The notes: generated from the sequence alone by a model not told the origin. A stretch of DNA of 64,000 bases from Watersipora subatra (GCF_963576615.1 NC_088711.1:16958182-17022181); one strand, 5' to 3'; shown: positions 29,899 to 43,068, counted from the stretch's first letter. Program-made: numbers and translations.

Positions 29899-32800
29899 TT
29901 TCCATCTAAATTTTTTGAATTTATGGTAATATGTAGTTTTTTGTTGTTCTGTAATTTGTTTTTGGTTTATTAATTGTTGAATAATTCACACTAAATAATT
30001 GATAATGAATAGTCCTACATGATTAATAGCTGCTAATCTAAGTACTCAGCAAAACTACTACACTGTGTACTGACCTCTGTTGGTGGGTTGGTGGGTACAT
30101 GGGTAACCATTTATTAAGAAATTAGTTCCCCATTTTGATTTTTAGGTTGCGCACCAAGCCGTCTGAGCCTGCAATAGTTTTGGTCACTCTACCTAGCTTC
30201 CAATCATTGCTAGCTGTCTAGTTGTCTTTGAAAATTACGATGTCTCCTTCTTTGACATTTGGTCTCGTCCTTGTCCATTTCTGACAAATTTTTATGCTGT
30301 TTAAATATTCAGTTTTCCATGTTTCCAAAACTCCTCTGCTGCTTGGGCTATCTTCCGCCGTTTGCTGCTATACAAATCATCTTCTGTGAAGTTTCTAGGT
30401 GGCGGTGCCAGTAATGATTGACTTTTCATGGTCAAGATAAGATTAGGTGTAATCACATGATCCTTGGGATCGCTTGTCGAGGTGGCTGTCGGGGGCCTAC
30501 TGTTGATGATATTCCCTACTTCGTAAAAAAAAGTTCTTAGGGTTTTGGTGTGTAGTTTGTTTTTCAGCTTGAAGGTCATTGCATTGAGTACTGCTCTAAC
30601 CGAACGAATCATTCTTTCCATGGCTCCACCTTGATGACTTGTCTCAGGTGAGTTGAATTTGAAATGAATGCGGTTCTCTAGCAAATATTGCTTAGTTTCC
30701 TTACTGGTTATCTCTAAATGCTTTTCAATCTCATTCTTTGCTCCAACGAAATTAGTTCCATGGTCACAGTATATTGATTGAACGGGCCTTCTCAAGGCCA
30801 TAAAGCATCTCAGGGCTTGTATTAAAGTGCCTACGCTCATGTCGTCTAAGACTTCTATAAGAACTGTTCTAGAGTAGAGATAGGTTATCAGAAGTCCCCA
30901 TTTTTCAGCTCTGTGCGACTGTCCTTCACGTAATAAGGTCCAAAGGCGTCGATTCCAATGTTTGTGAATGGAGGAGTAGCCTCCATTCTTTCTTTGGGAG
31001 TTCTCCCATAAGTTGTGTGTCTGATGCCTTTCTCAGTCTAACACAGCCTACACACTGCTTAAGCGCCCACTTTACCACACCAGTTCCATTTACCACCAAT
31101 ATTCCAGCATCTCTAATTGCTGCGAGTGTCCTTCTCCTTCCTAAATGGGATATTTGCTTATGGTAATGCACTGTCAAAAGATATGCGAGGTGAGAGTCTT
31201 TAGGAATGATGATATGGTAATTCTGCTGATAACTCAATGTGGAAGCACTGGCTCTCCCACCAACACGAACTATACCCTAATCATCAATCTTAGGGTTGAG
31301 CTTGATGAGAGACTTTTCCTTCTTCTTCATAGGATAACTCTCTGCCTGTGCCATCTTTAAGACAAGCACTTCAGCCTCTTTCAGATCATTGGTGTCCAAC
31401 TCTTTATGCGTCCACTGTTTCTGTTTGATAAAGCTTCTCAACAATGCTATGCTGTGCACTAGCTTCTTCCTTTTTTCTTGCTCTGTGTATTGAAAGTACC
31501 ATGGTAACTAGTCGCTTCTTCTGGGGCAGACTCATTGATGATTATGTTGACCCGATTTTTCTTAATGAAATCTAGTGCATTAGGGTCTTTGAGGAAGGGA
31601 GGCTCATTTCACCAAGGCTTTCATCTGTATGTCGTTATCAATGATTTCTTTGGCGCTTATTCCATGCTAAACTATGTCTTCTGGATTGAATTCTGTCAGA
31701 ACATAATTCCATTGTTTGGGTTCAGTTGTCTTCCTAACTTCACTTACCCTGTTGGAAACATACCGATGAAACTTTGTGACATCATTGGATATGTATCCAA
31801 GCACTATTTGAGAATCACTCCAGAAAGTCTCTTTGTCTACATTAAGCTTCAGTTCCTTCCCTAGCACATTGGCGAGGCAAGTTGCAATTACAGCTCCCTT
31901 CTACTCAAGCATAGGAATAGTGGGCTTTTTTAGTGGGGCTACTTGTGATTTGGCTAAGATCAGGTTGCACAAAAATTTTCCTTTGTCATTAACCTGTTTA
32001 ATATATGAGCAACCATCATAACCATTCAGACTTGCATCGCTGAAGTGATGCAATTCAGTGCTCACTATGTTGGTTTCTGTTTTGAAACATTGTGGTATGC
32101 TCAATGCTGTTAGATTAGTTATTTCAGCTCTCTAATCTTCCCATTTTTGTTTGTCATTTGGGCACATGAGTTGGTCCCATAGTTGTTCTGAGGCAACTAC
32201 TCTCTGGGAAACTTGGTTTCCTTTTAAAACTAAAGGTGAAATGAGCCCCACAGGGTCATAAATTTGAGCTATGGTAGAGAGCGCGCCTATTTTAGCTGAT
32301 GGTTTGTTTTGTAAATCTGGGATGCCAAAGTGAAAGGTGCCAGTCTCTAAGCACCATTTCATTCCAAGCATTCGTTCAATAGGAAGTGTTTAAGTGAGTA
32401 AGTCTATAGCTTTAGTAGATACACCACGCTTAGAAATAGGTACTGTGGCTAGTACTTCCTTGTTATTAGAGAGAAGTTTGTGTAGACTTATGTTCCCTCT
32501 TGAGCACATTTCTCTTGAAGCTGTGATTAGGCCTTTAAAATCTTCAGCAGTAGCAACGCTTGTTACGCCATCGTCGACATAGAATTAATTCTGTAGGAAC
32601 TTTGAGGCAAGTGGTGAAAGGAATTTTTAGTTATTGGCTAACTTTCATAATCCAAAGGTTGCCACACCTGGTGATGATGTTGCACCAAACAGGAAAACAT
32701 TCATTTTAAACTCTTTGACCTCACCCCCATCATTCATCCACAGAAATTGCAAGTAGTCTCTGTGCTCCGGAACTACCAGAAAGTTGTAGTACATTTACTG

Positions 32801-35800
32801 AATGTCGCATGTTATTGCTACAGGCTCTCGTCAATATCTGATTAGTATGCCAAGTAAAGAATTGATGTGATCGGGTTCAGGTAACAACATGTCATTTAAT
32901 GAGACTCCATCAAACTTGAAACTAGCATCAAAGACCACTCCAAGTTTTCATTTCTGTTTATGTTTGACACCGAAATGAGGTATGTACCATACCTCCGCAG
33001 CAGCCAATGTTGCCTCTTCAGCATGCCCTGCCTTGACCAGGTTGTCCATAGATGTTGTGTATTAGCATTTTTATTCTGAATCTTTGGAGAACTTTTCAGT
33101 AAAATGTGTAGACGACGTTCAGCTTGTCTCTTGTTATTGGGTAACATAGGCAATATTGATTTGAATAGCAAAGGCATGACATATTTTTTAGCTGCATTTT
33201 ACTGATATGATGTCTCTAAAAATTTCGTAAATTTGACATCATTTTGAGATGAGCAAGAATCCTCATTGGTGTCTTGGAAGTTTCTTTCCAGGATATTTAG
33301 CAACCATACATCTTTAGACGTGTCTGCTTTATAAGCTGTTTTTCTAGGTTTGTAGATGGCTTCTGGTGTACCGCCACACATAGTCCATCCAAATAGCGTT
33401 CTTACTCCATAGGCTTTGCCCATTTTTCCATTGACTGCAGGTCTTGTTTCTAAAGGCTGAATTACTTCTGTAGAGTTCATTTCTATTAGAAGTCCAACTG
33501 GTAGGTCCATCAAGGGTGGGAATTTTGTTGCTATGTGTTTTAGGTGGTCTAGTCTAATAGCTTTTTCTTGAGTGGGTAACTGATTTCTGTCACAATATAT
33601 GTATTCACGCTTGTACGCATTAATATGTGCATAGCATAATGTCATCAAATATTTCGATGTCTTCAATTACTGGTCTATTAATGGTGTGTATAGTGACGTT
33701 TTTCTCTGTCTCACTAGTTTTCGCTTTTAATGTTGCTACTACATCGTTTGATACATAACATGCATCCGACATGTTGTCAAAAAGAGCGTAAACTAGCATT
33801 TCACAATCTGTGCCTGCTGAGATATAACCAGGTACAGCCATGCTTGTTAAATTTTTCACTTCTGTTATTTGACATTTCAGTACCTTAGTGGTACTGTGAG
33901 CATTCATTGCTTTTTGTGGTTTTGTTTCAGCATCAGCCCGATTAAATTCATCAGTGTTTGAAGTTGCCTCGCCATTCTGGTAATAAAAGTTGTGATTTGC
34001 GTGGCATGTCCTTTTATACACTTCATAAATTTTATCTTCTTATCACAATCCTTCGATCGGTGGCCATGCTCTAAACATTAGAAACATAGTCCATTCTTTC
34101 GAATGAGTTCTTCTTTTTCTGGTTTGGATCTTTTTTGGAGACGGTAACAGTCTGCAGTGTTGTGGTTAGTTGATTTGCATCAAATACATTCTATTTTTTG
34201 TTCAATGGAAACTGCAAAACTTATAATGGCTTTGTTTTTGTGCTAGGTTCATCACTTTGATTATGTTTGCTTGGTTTATGACTCAGTGATATCATTGATT
34301 GTGATATTGGAAGTGTCATGATGTGGGCTTCTTTATTGATAAATTCTGTAAATTCTTTGAAGTCTGGATAAGTTTTGTTAGCCGAATCAGCTTTTGCTAC
34401 TACTCTTATTCATTTAAGCCTTAGCCACTCAAGAAGCTTTTCCACCGTCCTTTTATTTTCTATGCAATCATTGAGAACTTGCAGCGCTTTAACAGACTGC
34501 ATGGCACTTCTTAAGTGACTCAAACATTTTTTAGAGCCTTTTCATGCCTAGTCCTTCTTTGGAAATAATTTTTGACCACTTGTCCAGCTTCATTCTGAAA
34601 GACCTAGCTATGTTTTGTTCATTTCCATATCGACTTTTTTAAGTCATTCTAGCTGCCAGATAGGCTTTATTTGTGTTTGTGCTGAAATCTCCTTCAACAC
34701 ATATCTTGGCTTCTTCTTTCAGAAATCTTTTGAGATGTTGAAGTCTGTGGCTACCCTATGTAAGTTCCGCAAAAAAGTAGGAATCCAGGTCTACTTCCCA
34801 ATCATTGAATTCTAAGATAATTCCTTCAAATACACTGGGTTCTACTGATTTATGTGAACTTCTACACGTTGCTGTCAGGCAGGCTGCTGATTGTTCTACA
34901 ATTTATAGTTCTGATTTTGTGGTGTCAGAAGTAGACATGGTACTTTTTGACTTTTTTGGTAAAAAACTGGTTGGGTTTCTTCTGCTCTCAACATCCACAC
35001 CTATGTGCTCAGTAACTCTAGCTACTTCTCTGCATGATTGTGCTTGTTCCTGTTCTGGTTGTGTTGTGTCTGTCTGCTTCATTAGATGTAAATCAGGTTC
35101 CTTTGTTTGGTTGACAGCTCTGTTAATTTGTTCTACGCTATACATTATGGAGGATGTTGAATGATAATTAGAGTTAGATTCGCTCTCCCTTACCATCTCC
35201 TCAAATAGCCTTGCCTGTTCTTCTATTGCTCTGTTGGCTTCAGCGATTTTCTTTTGAGCTTCCCCCAGTTGCAATTCTTCCAGCGTCTCCATGTGTTCCT
35301 CTACTGAATCTTTCAGAGAATTAGCTGTGATCACAAGGCCATCATACATGCGTTTTATTTTCTCCATCATCTTATTTGATTACATGTCAGCGTTACGTAG
35401 AGCTACTATACATATAACAAGTCTTAATAATTTTAGAATCAACGTTGTCACAAGTTTCTACCATGTGTCAGTAGAAGTTTCTTGAATTACAGTAGGCTGA
35501 AATTTATCGATAAGTTTGTACTGAACCATGATTTGCTTGGTTAGTTTCAGGTTTAACTCAGAAATTTGGCTTTCTCTCCCAATTTTGGAAAGTTTTACTT
35601 TTCGTCTCAAGCACATGCTTTCACCGAGTACACTAGAAGTGAGACTGCTATTGAATTCCCTATTATTATTTGATTTGGAAATTTCCTGTTTTTCACTAGA
35701 AGTTAAGTTTTCATTACTGTCATCTATTGATTCTATGCTTGACATACCATTATGCACACAATCAATGATGTCAGTACACGGCATCGCCGAAGCAACCCCA

Positions 35801-36129
35801 ACCTCGGACATGCTGAAGTGAATGGCCAAAAATTGCAATGCTTAAAAAGAAATTGCCTACGTGGGTCACAAGCTACAGGTTGCGAAAATATAAGTACAAA
35901 TAGAACAAAGTAAAAAAAAAAACTGTGCGGTAATGATACCTAAATCAAGAATGGCCAATTGTATATTAGTAAAATGTTAGTTTAAATGAATGGTTCTATC
36001 CATATACACACAGTTGACTTTGCTAAGTTGTAATGCAGGCATAGATCCTGATGTCTAAACCGTGAATGAGTTAATCTTAGTGCTTGTAGTTCAGCTCAAG
36101 TGGTTTTTTCACTTTGACTGGTATGTATG

Positions 36130-36420
36130 TTTCTGGTACACCTCTTACGCGATCTGCACTGTTGACTGAGTGAAGTTACTTTTTTTTGTAGTTCGAGAAC
36201 AGCTCTTGCGCTGTCTACACTGTGGCTGACAGGCGTTATCTTCTCTTTATAGGTCTAGAACAGCTCTTGTGTTGTCTGCACTGTGGCTGACTGGAGTTAA
36301 CTTTTCTCCATAGGTCCAAAACAGCTTTTGTGTTGCTTACATGATGGCGGACGGATGATATATTTTCTTTATAGGTCCGGAATAGTTCTTGGGTTGTCTA
36401 CACTATAGCTGACTGGATTG
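36130..36420. repeat. 60-bp tandem repeats in the BEL/Pao leader
   Basis: Four to five diverged copies of a unit of about 60 bp containing AGAACAGCTCTTG and TGTCTGCACTGTGGCTGACTG, between the 5' LTR and the gag region. Confidence 0.8.
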
Positions 36421-36464
36421 TCAATTGTCCTCACTTTTGATTAGAAGAAGGTTTTACTAAAGTA

Positions 36465-37009
36465 TGTAATAGGTACTGTAATAAGTTTCACTGGTTTCAT
36501 TGTAAAACTTTGATGGAAACTCTTGACTGTATTTAACGCATAGAATCATTTGCGAAGCGACTTCACAAGTTAGTATGCAGGTTACAACCTTAATTGAGTA
36601 CCGTGAAACCTGAAACAACATTTAAGTACCATTTTTATACTAACTTGTCAAACAAAATAATTGTGAATGCATAAAATATGAAAAGTTACAGTATAATAGC
36701 AAATGAAAGTACTGAACATCAACTGAAATGTGACAAGAAACAATATAACACGGTATAATAAAACAAAACAGCATATGCAACTAACCTGAAATCTCTAGTA
36801 AAAAATACCAAGATAATTGACAAATTAATCATTAAGAGTAGTAATTCAAATCTGGCTGCCTTCTACAAAAGCTAGAGAACATCACGTTATGAGTTGAGCA
36901 AAACCTTAGCTTATGACTCAACGCAAGCAACTATCATAGGTCAGCATGGATTAGGCCGATTTGACTCGGCATGAACTCAATGAATGCTAAACTAATCACT
37001 TTTCCCACA
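36465..37009 (-). repeat. BEL/Pao LTR (5' in element orientation)
   Basis: Partner of 29358-29898; shared words include CAAATCTGGCTGCC and CAGCATGGATTAGG. The inner border is approximate. Confidence 0.88.
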
Positions 37010-37285
37010 CGAAGCAAGATATTTATGTTACTGTTTTAATCGAGATCTTGATATAATACAAAGAGTTATTGGCTCGTTATTTGGTCTAAAAAACTTGCAC
37101 TAGTCTCATTTAAACTCCGAATGAATCACGAATGCTGTCTTTAAAATATTATGGAACTTTCATGGCTCATAAAGTCCACAAACCTCAAAGGTGCACTGAT
37201 TATATGAATTTGACTTCAAAAGTAAATAAGATAGTTATTGTAAGGTTTTTATTTGGTTTAAATAAACAGTTATCTCCTTTTCATT

Positions 37286-37330
37286 GCGACTGAAGATGTA
37301 ATGGTCTCAGGTTCAACCCCAGGTTTCGAA
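37286..37330 (+). pseudogene. tRNA-Phe relic, 3' half only
   Basis: GCGACTGAAGATGTAATGGT continues into GGTTCAACCCCAGGTTTCGAA. The 5' half and D arm are not recognisable. Confidence 0.8.
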
Positions 37331-37497
37331 GTTTGGAGAATATGTTTTCATGTGTTAGTCCTGATTTATGCTACAACACAGAAAAAACAGTGTTAGGTTG
37401 TGATTAAAAGTATGATGTTTGTTATTCTCGCAGTAGTTTGTTTTTATGCTACAAAAAGCTCGCTGGATTGGTTGAACCCTTCGTTTCATGCAATAAA

Positions 37498-37785
37498 GAT
37501 TCTGTGATAAATACTTTTATCCTTGTATAGTCCACCAGCTAACTTGACACCAAGACCACTTGTATTTGAATAACACGAATAATAGGTATAACATAACGAA
37601 TGACATAACGAATGACATAACCACTAGGTAAAAACACAGAGACAGCAATCCATGAAACGGCAAATCTTGTAGATAGAACTGAGTAATGGTACTACATGCA
37701 GTACACAAGAGTAAATGATATAGGCTTAGAAAATAATACACGTGCGCATAGATTACTATATATACATAAAATACAGTTCCAAGCA
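37498..37785. other. Unidentified insertion of about 285 bp in a spacer
   Basis: The spacer breaks off after TTTCATGCAATAAAG and resumes near TTTAAATCGAGAACTTGAT. The DNA between matches no other unit. It contains a direct repeat of CATAACGAATGA. Class unknown. Confidence 0.5.
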
Positions 37786-38142
37786 GGATAATTGAGTTTT
37801 TTTTAAATCGAGAACTTGATATAATGCAAAGAAATATTCATTCTAAAAAACTCGCGCTAGCCCCATTTACACTCCTAATGAATGACCAAAGTCAACTTTG
37901 CAATGTTTTGGAACTTTCATGGTGCATAAACTTTACACAGCCAAAATTTGCCCTGATAGTATTAATTGGACCTCAAATGTGAATAAGATATTATTCTAAG
38001 GTTTGCATTTGGTTTAAAAAATCATGAATCTACTTTTAATCGCAAAATTTATTGTAAAAAAAAGATTAAATAACTCAAGATCTTTGCACAAATTTCAAAA
38101 TGGTCGAAGTTCATACTAAAACCCGTTCGTGGAAATTATGAA

Positions 38143-38215
38143 TACAAAATAGCTCAGTTGGGAGAGTGCTAGATGGAAGATCTAGAGATCCATGGTTCAA
38201 TACTGAATTCTGGTA
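38143..38215 (+). pseudogene. tRNA-Phe relic
   Basis: The GAA anticodon survives, but the acceptor stem (TACAAAA / TTCTGGT) and the T stem are broken. Confidence 0.85.
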
Positions 38216-38721
38216 TCTGAAAAATATCCTTTGATATAGATTAGTATGAGGCTATGATTAAAAAGATGCTGTTTGTTAATCTCACAGGAGTTTGTTCATA
38301 TACTAGAAGAAATCGACGAGACAGGTTGAACCTGAAAGTTCAAAACAAATCTTCACGTGAAACAAGATAATTATTTGATTGTTTTAATCGAGAACTTGAT
38401 ATAATACAGAGAATTATTCATTCTAAAAAACTCACACTAGCCTCATTTACACTCTGAATGATTACAAAGTCAACTTTGCAATTATTTGAAACATTCATCG
38501 TGCGTAAACTTTACGCGGCCAAAAAGATGCACTGATATTAAGAATTGGATCTCGAAAGGGAATAACATATTTATTTTAAGGTTAATAATTTTTCTAAATA
38601 AACAGCAATCTATTTGACACTCCAACAACTGTTAGAAAAAAAGAATCAATAACTTAAATTCTTTTCACAAATTTCAACAGCGTCTAGCCTCGTACTAGAC
38701 CTCGTTTGGGCAAAATAGGAA

Positions 38722-38794
38722 GCCGAAATAGCTCAGTTGGAGAGCGTTTAGACTGAAGATCTAAAGGTCCCTGGTTCGCTCCCGGGTTTCGGCA
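38722..38794 (+). tRNA. tRNA-Phe(GAA), near-consensus
   Basis: The acceptor stem is perfect. The D loop has one G fewer, an extra T follows at the start of the anticodon stem, and box B has C in place of A58 (TTCGCTCCC). Function doubtful. Confidence 0.65.
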
Positions 38795-39332
38795 TCTGGA
38801 AAATATATTTTCATATATCAGTCCTGAAATTTGCTATAACACAGAAAACTTAGTATTAGGCTGTTATTAAAAAGATGCTGTTTGTTATTCTCGCAGGAGT
38901 TAGTTCATGTGCTAGAAGAAATCCACGAAATTGGTTGAACCTGAAAAATCAAAACAAATCTTCATATAAAACAAGATAATTATTTTATTGTTTTAATCGA
39001 AATCTTGATACAATACAGAGAATTATTCAGTCTAAAAACTTTGCACTAGCCTCATTTACATTCCAAATTAATCTCGAATGCTTTCTTTAAAATATATTGG
39101 AACTTTCATGGTTCATAACATTTACACAGCCTCAAAAGTGAACTGATCTTATGAGTTTGATTACCAAAGTGAATAAGATAGTTAATCTAAAGTTTGGGTT
39201 TTGTTTAAATAAACAGTAATCTCCTATTCATCGCAACAACTGTTAGAAAAAATGATTAAAAAACTTAAATTCTTTTCACAAATTTCAACAGCGTCTAGCC
39301 TCGTACTAGACCTCGTTTGCGTAACATAGGAA

Positions 39333-39405
39333 GCCGAAATAGCTCAGTTGGGAGAGCGTTAGACTGAAGATCTAAAGGTCCCTGGTTCGATCCTGGGTTT
39401 TGGCA
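39333..39405 (+). tRNA. tRNA-Phe(GAA)
   Basis: Two differences from consensus (C62T, C69T), both tolerated as G-U pairs. Followed by a TTTT run. Plausibly functional. Confidence 0.8.
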
Positions 39406-39944
39406 TCTGGAAAATATGTTTTCATATATCAGTCCTGATTTTTGCAATAACGCAGAAAATTTAGTATTAGGCTCTGATTAAAAAGATGCTGTTTGTTATT
39501 CTCACAGGAGTTTGTTCATATGCTAGAAGAAATCCACGAGATTGGTTGAACCTGAAAAATCAAAACAATTCTTGATTTGAAACAAGATAATTATTTGATT
39601 GTTTCAATCGAGAACTTGATTATATACAAAAAATAATTCATTCTAAAAAACTCACACTAGCCTCATTTACACTCTGAATGAATCAACAAAGTCAACGTTG
39701 CAATTATTTGGAACATTCATCGTGCGTAAACTTTACACGGCCTAAAAGATGCACTGGTATTAAGAATTGGATTTCGAATGGGAATAACATATTTATTTTA
39801 AGGTTAATAATTTTTCTAAAAAAACAGTAATCTACTTTACAATCTAACAACTGTTGGAAAAAAATGATTAAATAACTTAAAATCTTTTCACAAATTTCAA
39901 CAGCGTCGAGCTTTGTACTAGACCTCGTTTGAGCAAAATAGGAA

Positions 39945-40017
39945 GCCGAAATAGCTCAGTTGGGAGAGTGTTAGACTGAAGATCTAAAGGTCCCTGGTTT
40001 GATCTCGCGTTTTGGCA
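39945..40017 (+). pseudogene. tRNA-Phe relic, box B broken
   Basis: GGTTTGATCTC replaces GGTTCGATCCC, losing the invariant C56, and the T stem is mismatched. The GAA anticodon remains. Confidence 0.7.
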
Positions 40018-40541
40018 TCTGGAAAATATATTTTCATATATCAGTCCTGATTTTTGCTATAACTTTGGCTGTGATTAAAAAGATGCTGTTTGTGATTCTC
40101 ACAGGAGTTTGTTCATATGCTAAAAGAAATCCACGAGATTGGTTGAACCTGAAATTTCAAAACAAATCTTCATTTGAAACAAGATAATTATTTTATTGTT
40201 TTAATCGAGAACTTAATATAATACAGAGAATAATTCTTTCTAAAAAACTCAGACTAGCCTCATTTACACTCTGAATGAATCAACCAAGTCAACGTTGCAA
40301 TTATGTGGAACATTCATGGTACGTAAACTTTACACGGCCTTAAAGATGCACTGATATTAAGAGTTGGATCTCGAAAGGGAATATCATATTTATTTTAAGG
40401 TTAATAATTTTTCTAAATAAACAGCAATCTATTTGACACTCCAACAACTGTTGGAAAAAAATTAATAAATAACTTAAGCTTTATTCACAAATTTCAACAG
40501 CGTTTAGCTTCGCACTAGAACTCTAGTGTGAAAAATATGAA

Positions 40542-40614
40542 GCCGAAATAGCTCAGTTGGGAGAGCGTTAGACTGAAGATCAAAAGGTCCCTGGTTCAAT
40601 CCCGGGTTTTGGCA
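40542..40614 (+). tRNA. tRNA-Phe(GAA), variant
   Basis: Changes T41A (one anticodon-stem mismatch), G57A and C69T. The Helitron begins 21 nt after its 3' end. Confidence 0.65.
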
Positions 40615-40736
40615 TCTGCAAAATACTTTTTCATACTAGCTGCATTACCCGTCTACAGGAGCAGATTCACGGGCAGCATAAGGTTTATTGAGAGTTGGCT
40701 TTCATACCGTAAAACAACTCCAAATATGCAGTTACA

Positions 40737-42597
40737 TCTCCGTCTCTCCGTCTCTCCGTCTCTCCGTCTCTCCGTCTCTCCGTCTCTCCGTCTCTCCGTC
40801 TCTCCGTCTCTCCGTCTCTCCGTCTCTCCGTCTCTCCGTCTCTCCGTCTCTCCGTCTCTCCGTCTCTCCGTCTCTCCGTCTCTCCGTCTCTCCGTCTCTC
40901 CGTCTCTCCGTCTCTCCGTCTCTCCGTCTCTCCGTCTCTCCGTCTCTCCGTCTCTCCGTCTCTCCGTCTCTCCGTCTCTCCGTCTCTCCGTCTCTCCGTC
41001 TCTCCGTCTCTCCGTCTCTCCGTCTCTCCGTCTCTCCGTCTCTCCGTCTCTCCGTCTCTCCGTCTCTCCGTCTCTCCGTCTCTCCGTCTCTCCGTCTCTC
41101 CGTCTCTCCGTCTCTCCGTCTCTCCGTCTCTCCGTCTCTCCGTCTCTCCGTCTCTCCGTCTCTCCGTCTCTCCGTCTCTCCGTCTCTCCGTCTCTCCGTC
41201 TCTCCGTCTCTCCGTCTCTCCGTCTCTCCGTCTCTCCGTCTCTCCGTCTCTCCGTCTCTCCGTCTCTCCGTCTCTCCGTCTCTCCGTCTCTCCGTCTCTC
41301 CGTCTCTCCGTCTCTCCGTCTCTCCGTCTCTCCGTCTCTCCGTCTCTCCGTCTCTCCGTCTCTCCGTCTCTCCGTCTCTCCGTCTCTCCGTCTCTCCGTC
41401 TCTCCGTCTCTCCGTCTCTCCGTCTCTCCGTCTCTCCGTCTCTCCGTCTCTCCGTCTCTCCGTCTCTCCGTCTCTCCGTCTCTCCGTCTCTCCGTCTCTC
41501 CGTCTCTCCGTCTCTCCGTCTCTCCGTCTCTCCGTCTCTCCGTCTCTCCGTCTCTCCGTCTCTCCGTCTCTCCGTCTCTCCGTCTCTCCGTCTCTCCGTC
41601 TCTCCGTCTCTCCGTCTCTCCGTCTCTCCGTCTCTCCGTCTCTCCGTCTCTCCGTCTCTCCGTCTCTCCGTCTCTCCGTCTCTCCGTCTCTCCGTCTCTC
41701 CGTCTCTCCGTCTCTCCGTCTCTCCGTCTCTCCGTCTCTCCGTCTCTCCGTCTCTCCGTCTCTCCGTCTCTCCGTCTCTCCGTCTCTCCGTCTCTCCGTC
41801 TCTCCGTCTCTCCGTCTCTCCGTCTCTCCGTCTCTCCGTCTCTCCGTCTCTCCGTCTCTCCGTCTCTCCGTCTCTCCGTCTCTCCGTCTCTCCGTCTCTC
41901 CGCCTCTCCGCCTCTCCGCCTCTCCGCCTCTCCGCCTCTCCGCCTCTCCGCCTCTCCGCCTCTCCGCCTCTCCGCCTCTCCGCCTCTCCGCCTCTCCGCC
42001 TCTCCGCCTCTCCGCCTCTCCGCCTCTCCGCCTCTCCGCCTCTCCGCCTCTCCGCCTCTCCGCCTCTCCGCCTCTCCGCCTCTCCGCCTCTCCGCCTCTC
42101 CGCCTCTCCGCCTCTCCGCCTCTCCGCCTCTCCGCCTCTCCGCCTCTCCGCCTCTCCGCCTCTCCGCCTCTCCGTCTCTCCGTCTCTCCGTCTCTCCGTC
42201 TCTCCGTCTCTCCGTCTCTCCGCCTCTCCGCCTCTCCGCCTCTCCGCCTCTCCGCCTCTCCGCCTCTCCGTCTCTCCGTCTCTCCGTCTCTCCGTCTCTC
42301 CGTCTCTCCGTCTCTCCGTCTCTCCGTCTCTCCGTCTCTCCGTCTCTCCGTCTCTCCGTCTCTCCGTCTCTCCGTCTCTCCGTCTCTCCGTCTCTCCGTC
42401 TCTCCGTCTCTCCGTCTCTCCGTCTCTCCGTCTCTCCGTCTCTCCGTCTCTCCGTCTCTCCGTCTCTCCGTCTCTCCGTCTCTCCGTCTCTCCGTCTCTC
42501 CGTCTCTCCGTCTCTCCGTCTCTCCGTCTCTCCGTCTCTCCGTCTCTCCGTCTCTCCGTCTCTCCGTCTCTCCGTCTCTCCGTCTCTCCGTCTCTCC
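40737..42597. repeat. (CTCTCCGT)n octamer minisatellite
   Basis: About 230 almost perfect copies of CTCTCCGT. A block at about 41899-42174 and a small one at about 42220-42265 carry CTCTCCGC instead, showing regional spread of one variant. The flank to 42910 decays into a pyrimidine-rich CTCTCC/TCCCTC tract. Because 8 is not a multiple of 3 and the unit has no stop, long open frames arise on the plus strand; they are not genes. Confidence 0.98.
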
Positions 42598-42909
42598 CTC
42601 TTTCCCTCTTTCCCCTCTCTCTGTCTCTCCGTCTCTCCCCTCTCTTCCCTCTCTTCCCTCTCTCCCTCCCTCTTCTCCTTCTCTTTCTCCCTCTCTCTCT
42701 CCCCCCTCTTCCCCCTCTCCTCCTCGCTTTCCCCTTCTCTCCCTCCCTATCTCCCCCTCTCTCTCTCTCTCTCCCCCCTCTCCTCCTCGCTCTCCCTCTC
42801 TCTCCCCTTCTCTTCCTCTCTCTCTCTCCCTCTCTCTCTCCCTCTCTCCCCCCCTCTCCTCCTCGCTCTCCCTCTCTCTCCCTTTCCCTCCCTTTCTCTC
42901 TCTCTCCCT
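42598..42909. repeat. Pyrimidine-rich low-complexity tract
   Basis: Irregular CTCTCC, CCCTCT and TCCTCCTCGCT words, the degenerate edge of the octamer array. Confidence 0.95.
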
Positions 42910-42912
42910 TAG

Positions 42913-43068
42913 TTAACGCAACACTTGCGGATAGACAACATTTTTGGTTTTTCTGTCGGGCGTATGAAGAAACAGTTTTCGGCGTGTGCCTACTTTTGAG
43001 CAGGCGACGTATAGTCGGTCATGGCTGATGCAGGGTGACAGTAAGTCGATAGCAGCTGCTCTCTTTTC
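42913..43068 (-). pseudogene. Helitron helicase C-terminal fragment
   Basis: About 50 codons before a TAA read [20 protein letters not shown] then [20 protein letters not shown], the closing motif of Helitron PIF1-like helicases (family pattern CFSHGQLYVACSRV...KTKNIVY). The frame stays open to 43275 but the similarity stops at about 43068. Catalytic helicase motifs I-IV and the Rep nuclease are absent. Confidence 0.8.

Larger units (their letters stand above)
29358..37009 (-). mobile_element. BEL/Pao LTR retroelement fossil
   Basis: Two direct repeats of about 540 bp (29358-29898 and about 36465-37009) bound an interior of about 6.6 kb read on the minus strand. The repeats begin TGTGGGAAAAG/TGTAGGAAAAG in element orientation. 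CGAAGC at 29352-29357 and 37010-37015 is the target duplication, and it interrupts a tRNA-Phe spacer. Parts in element order: leader with short tandem repeats, gag-like region (about 34.0-35.8 kb), protease-like region (about 33.2-34.0), reverse transcriptase (about 32.1-33.2), RNase H region (about 31.6-32.1), integrase (about 30.3-31.2). BEL/Pao signatures include ALSTIAQIYDPVGLISPLVL and SPETSHQGGAMERMIRSVRA. The coding region is broken in roughly ten or more places and is dead. By eye the LTRs agree at about 85 percent, so it is old. Confidence 0.93.

Noticed and set aside
37517-37741. 74-codon hydrophobic open frame in the spacer insertion
   Set aside because: Low-complexity, partly from the CATAACGAATGA direct repeat; no start context or family match.
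40609-42916. Open frames of 767 and 742 codons encoding SVSPSLRL-type repeats
   Set aside because: They are the octamer minisatellite read in different frames; the stop-free 8-bp unit leaves long frames open. No gene features flank them.
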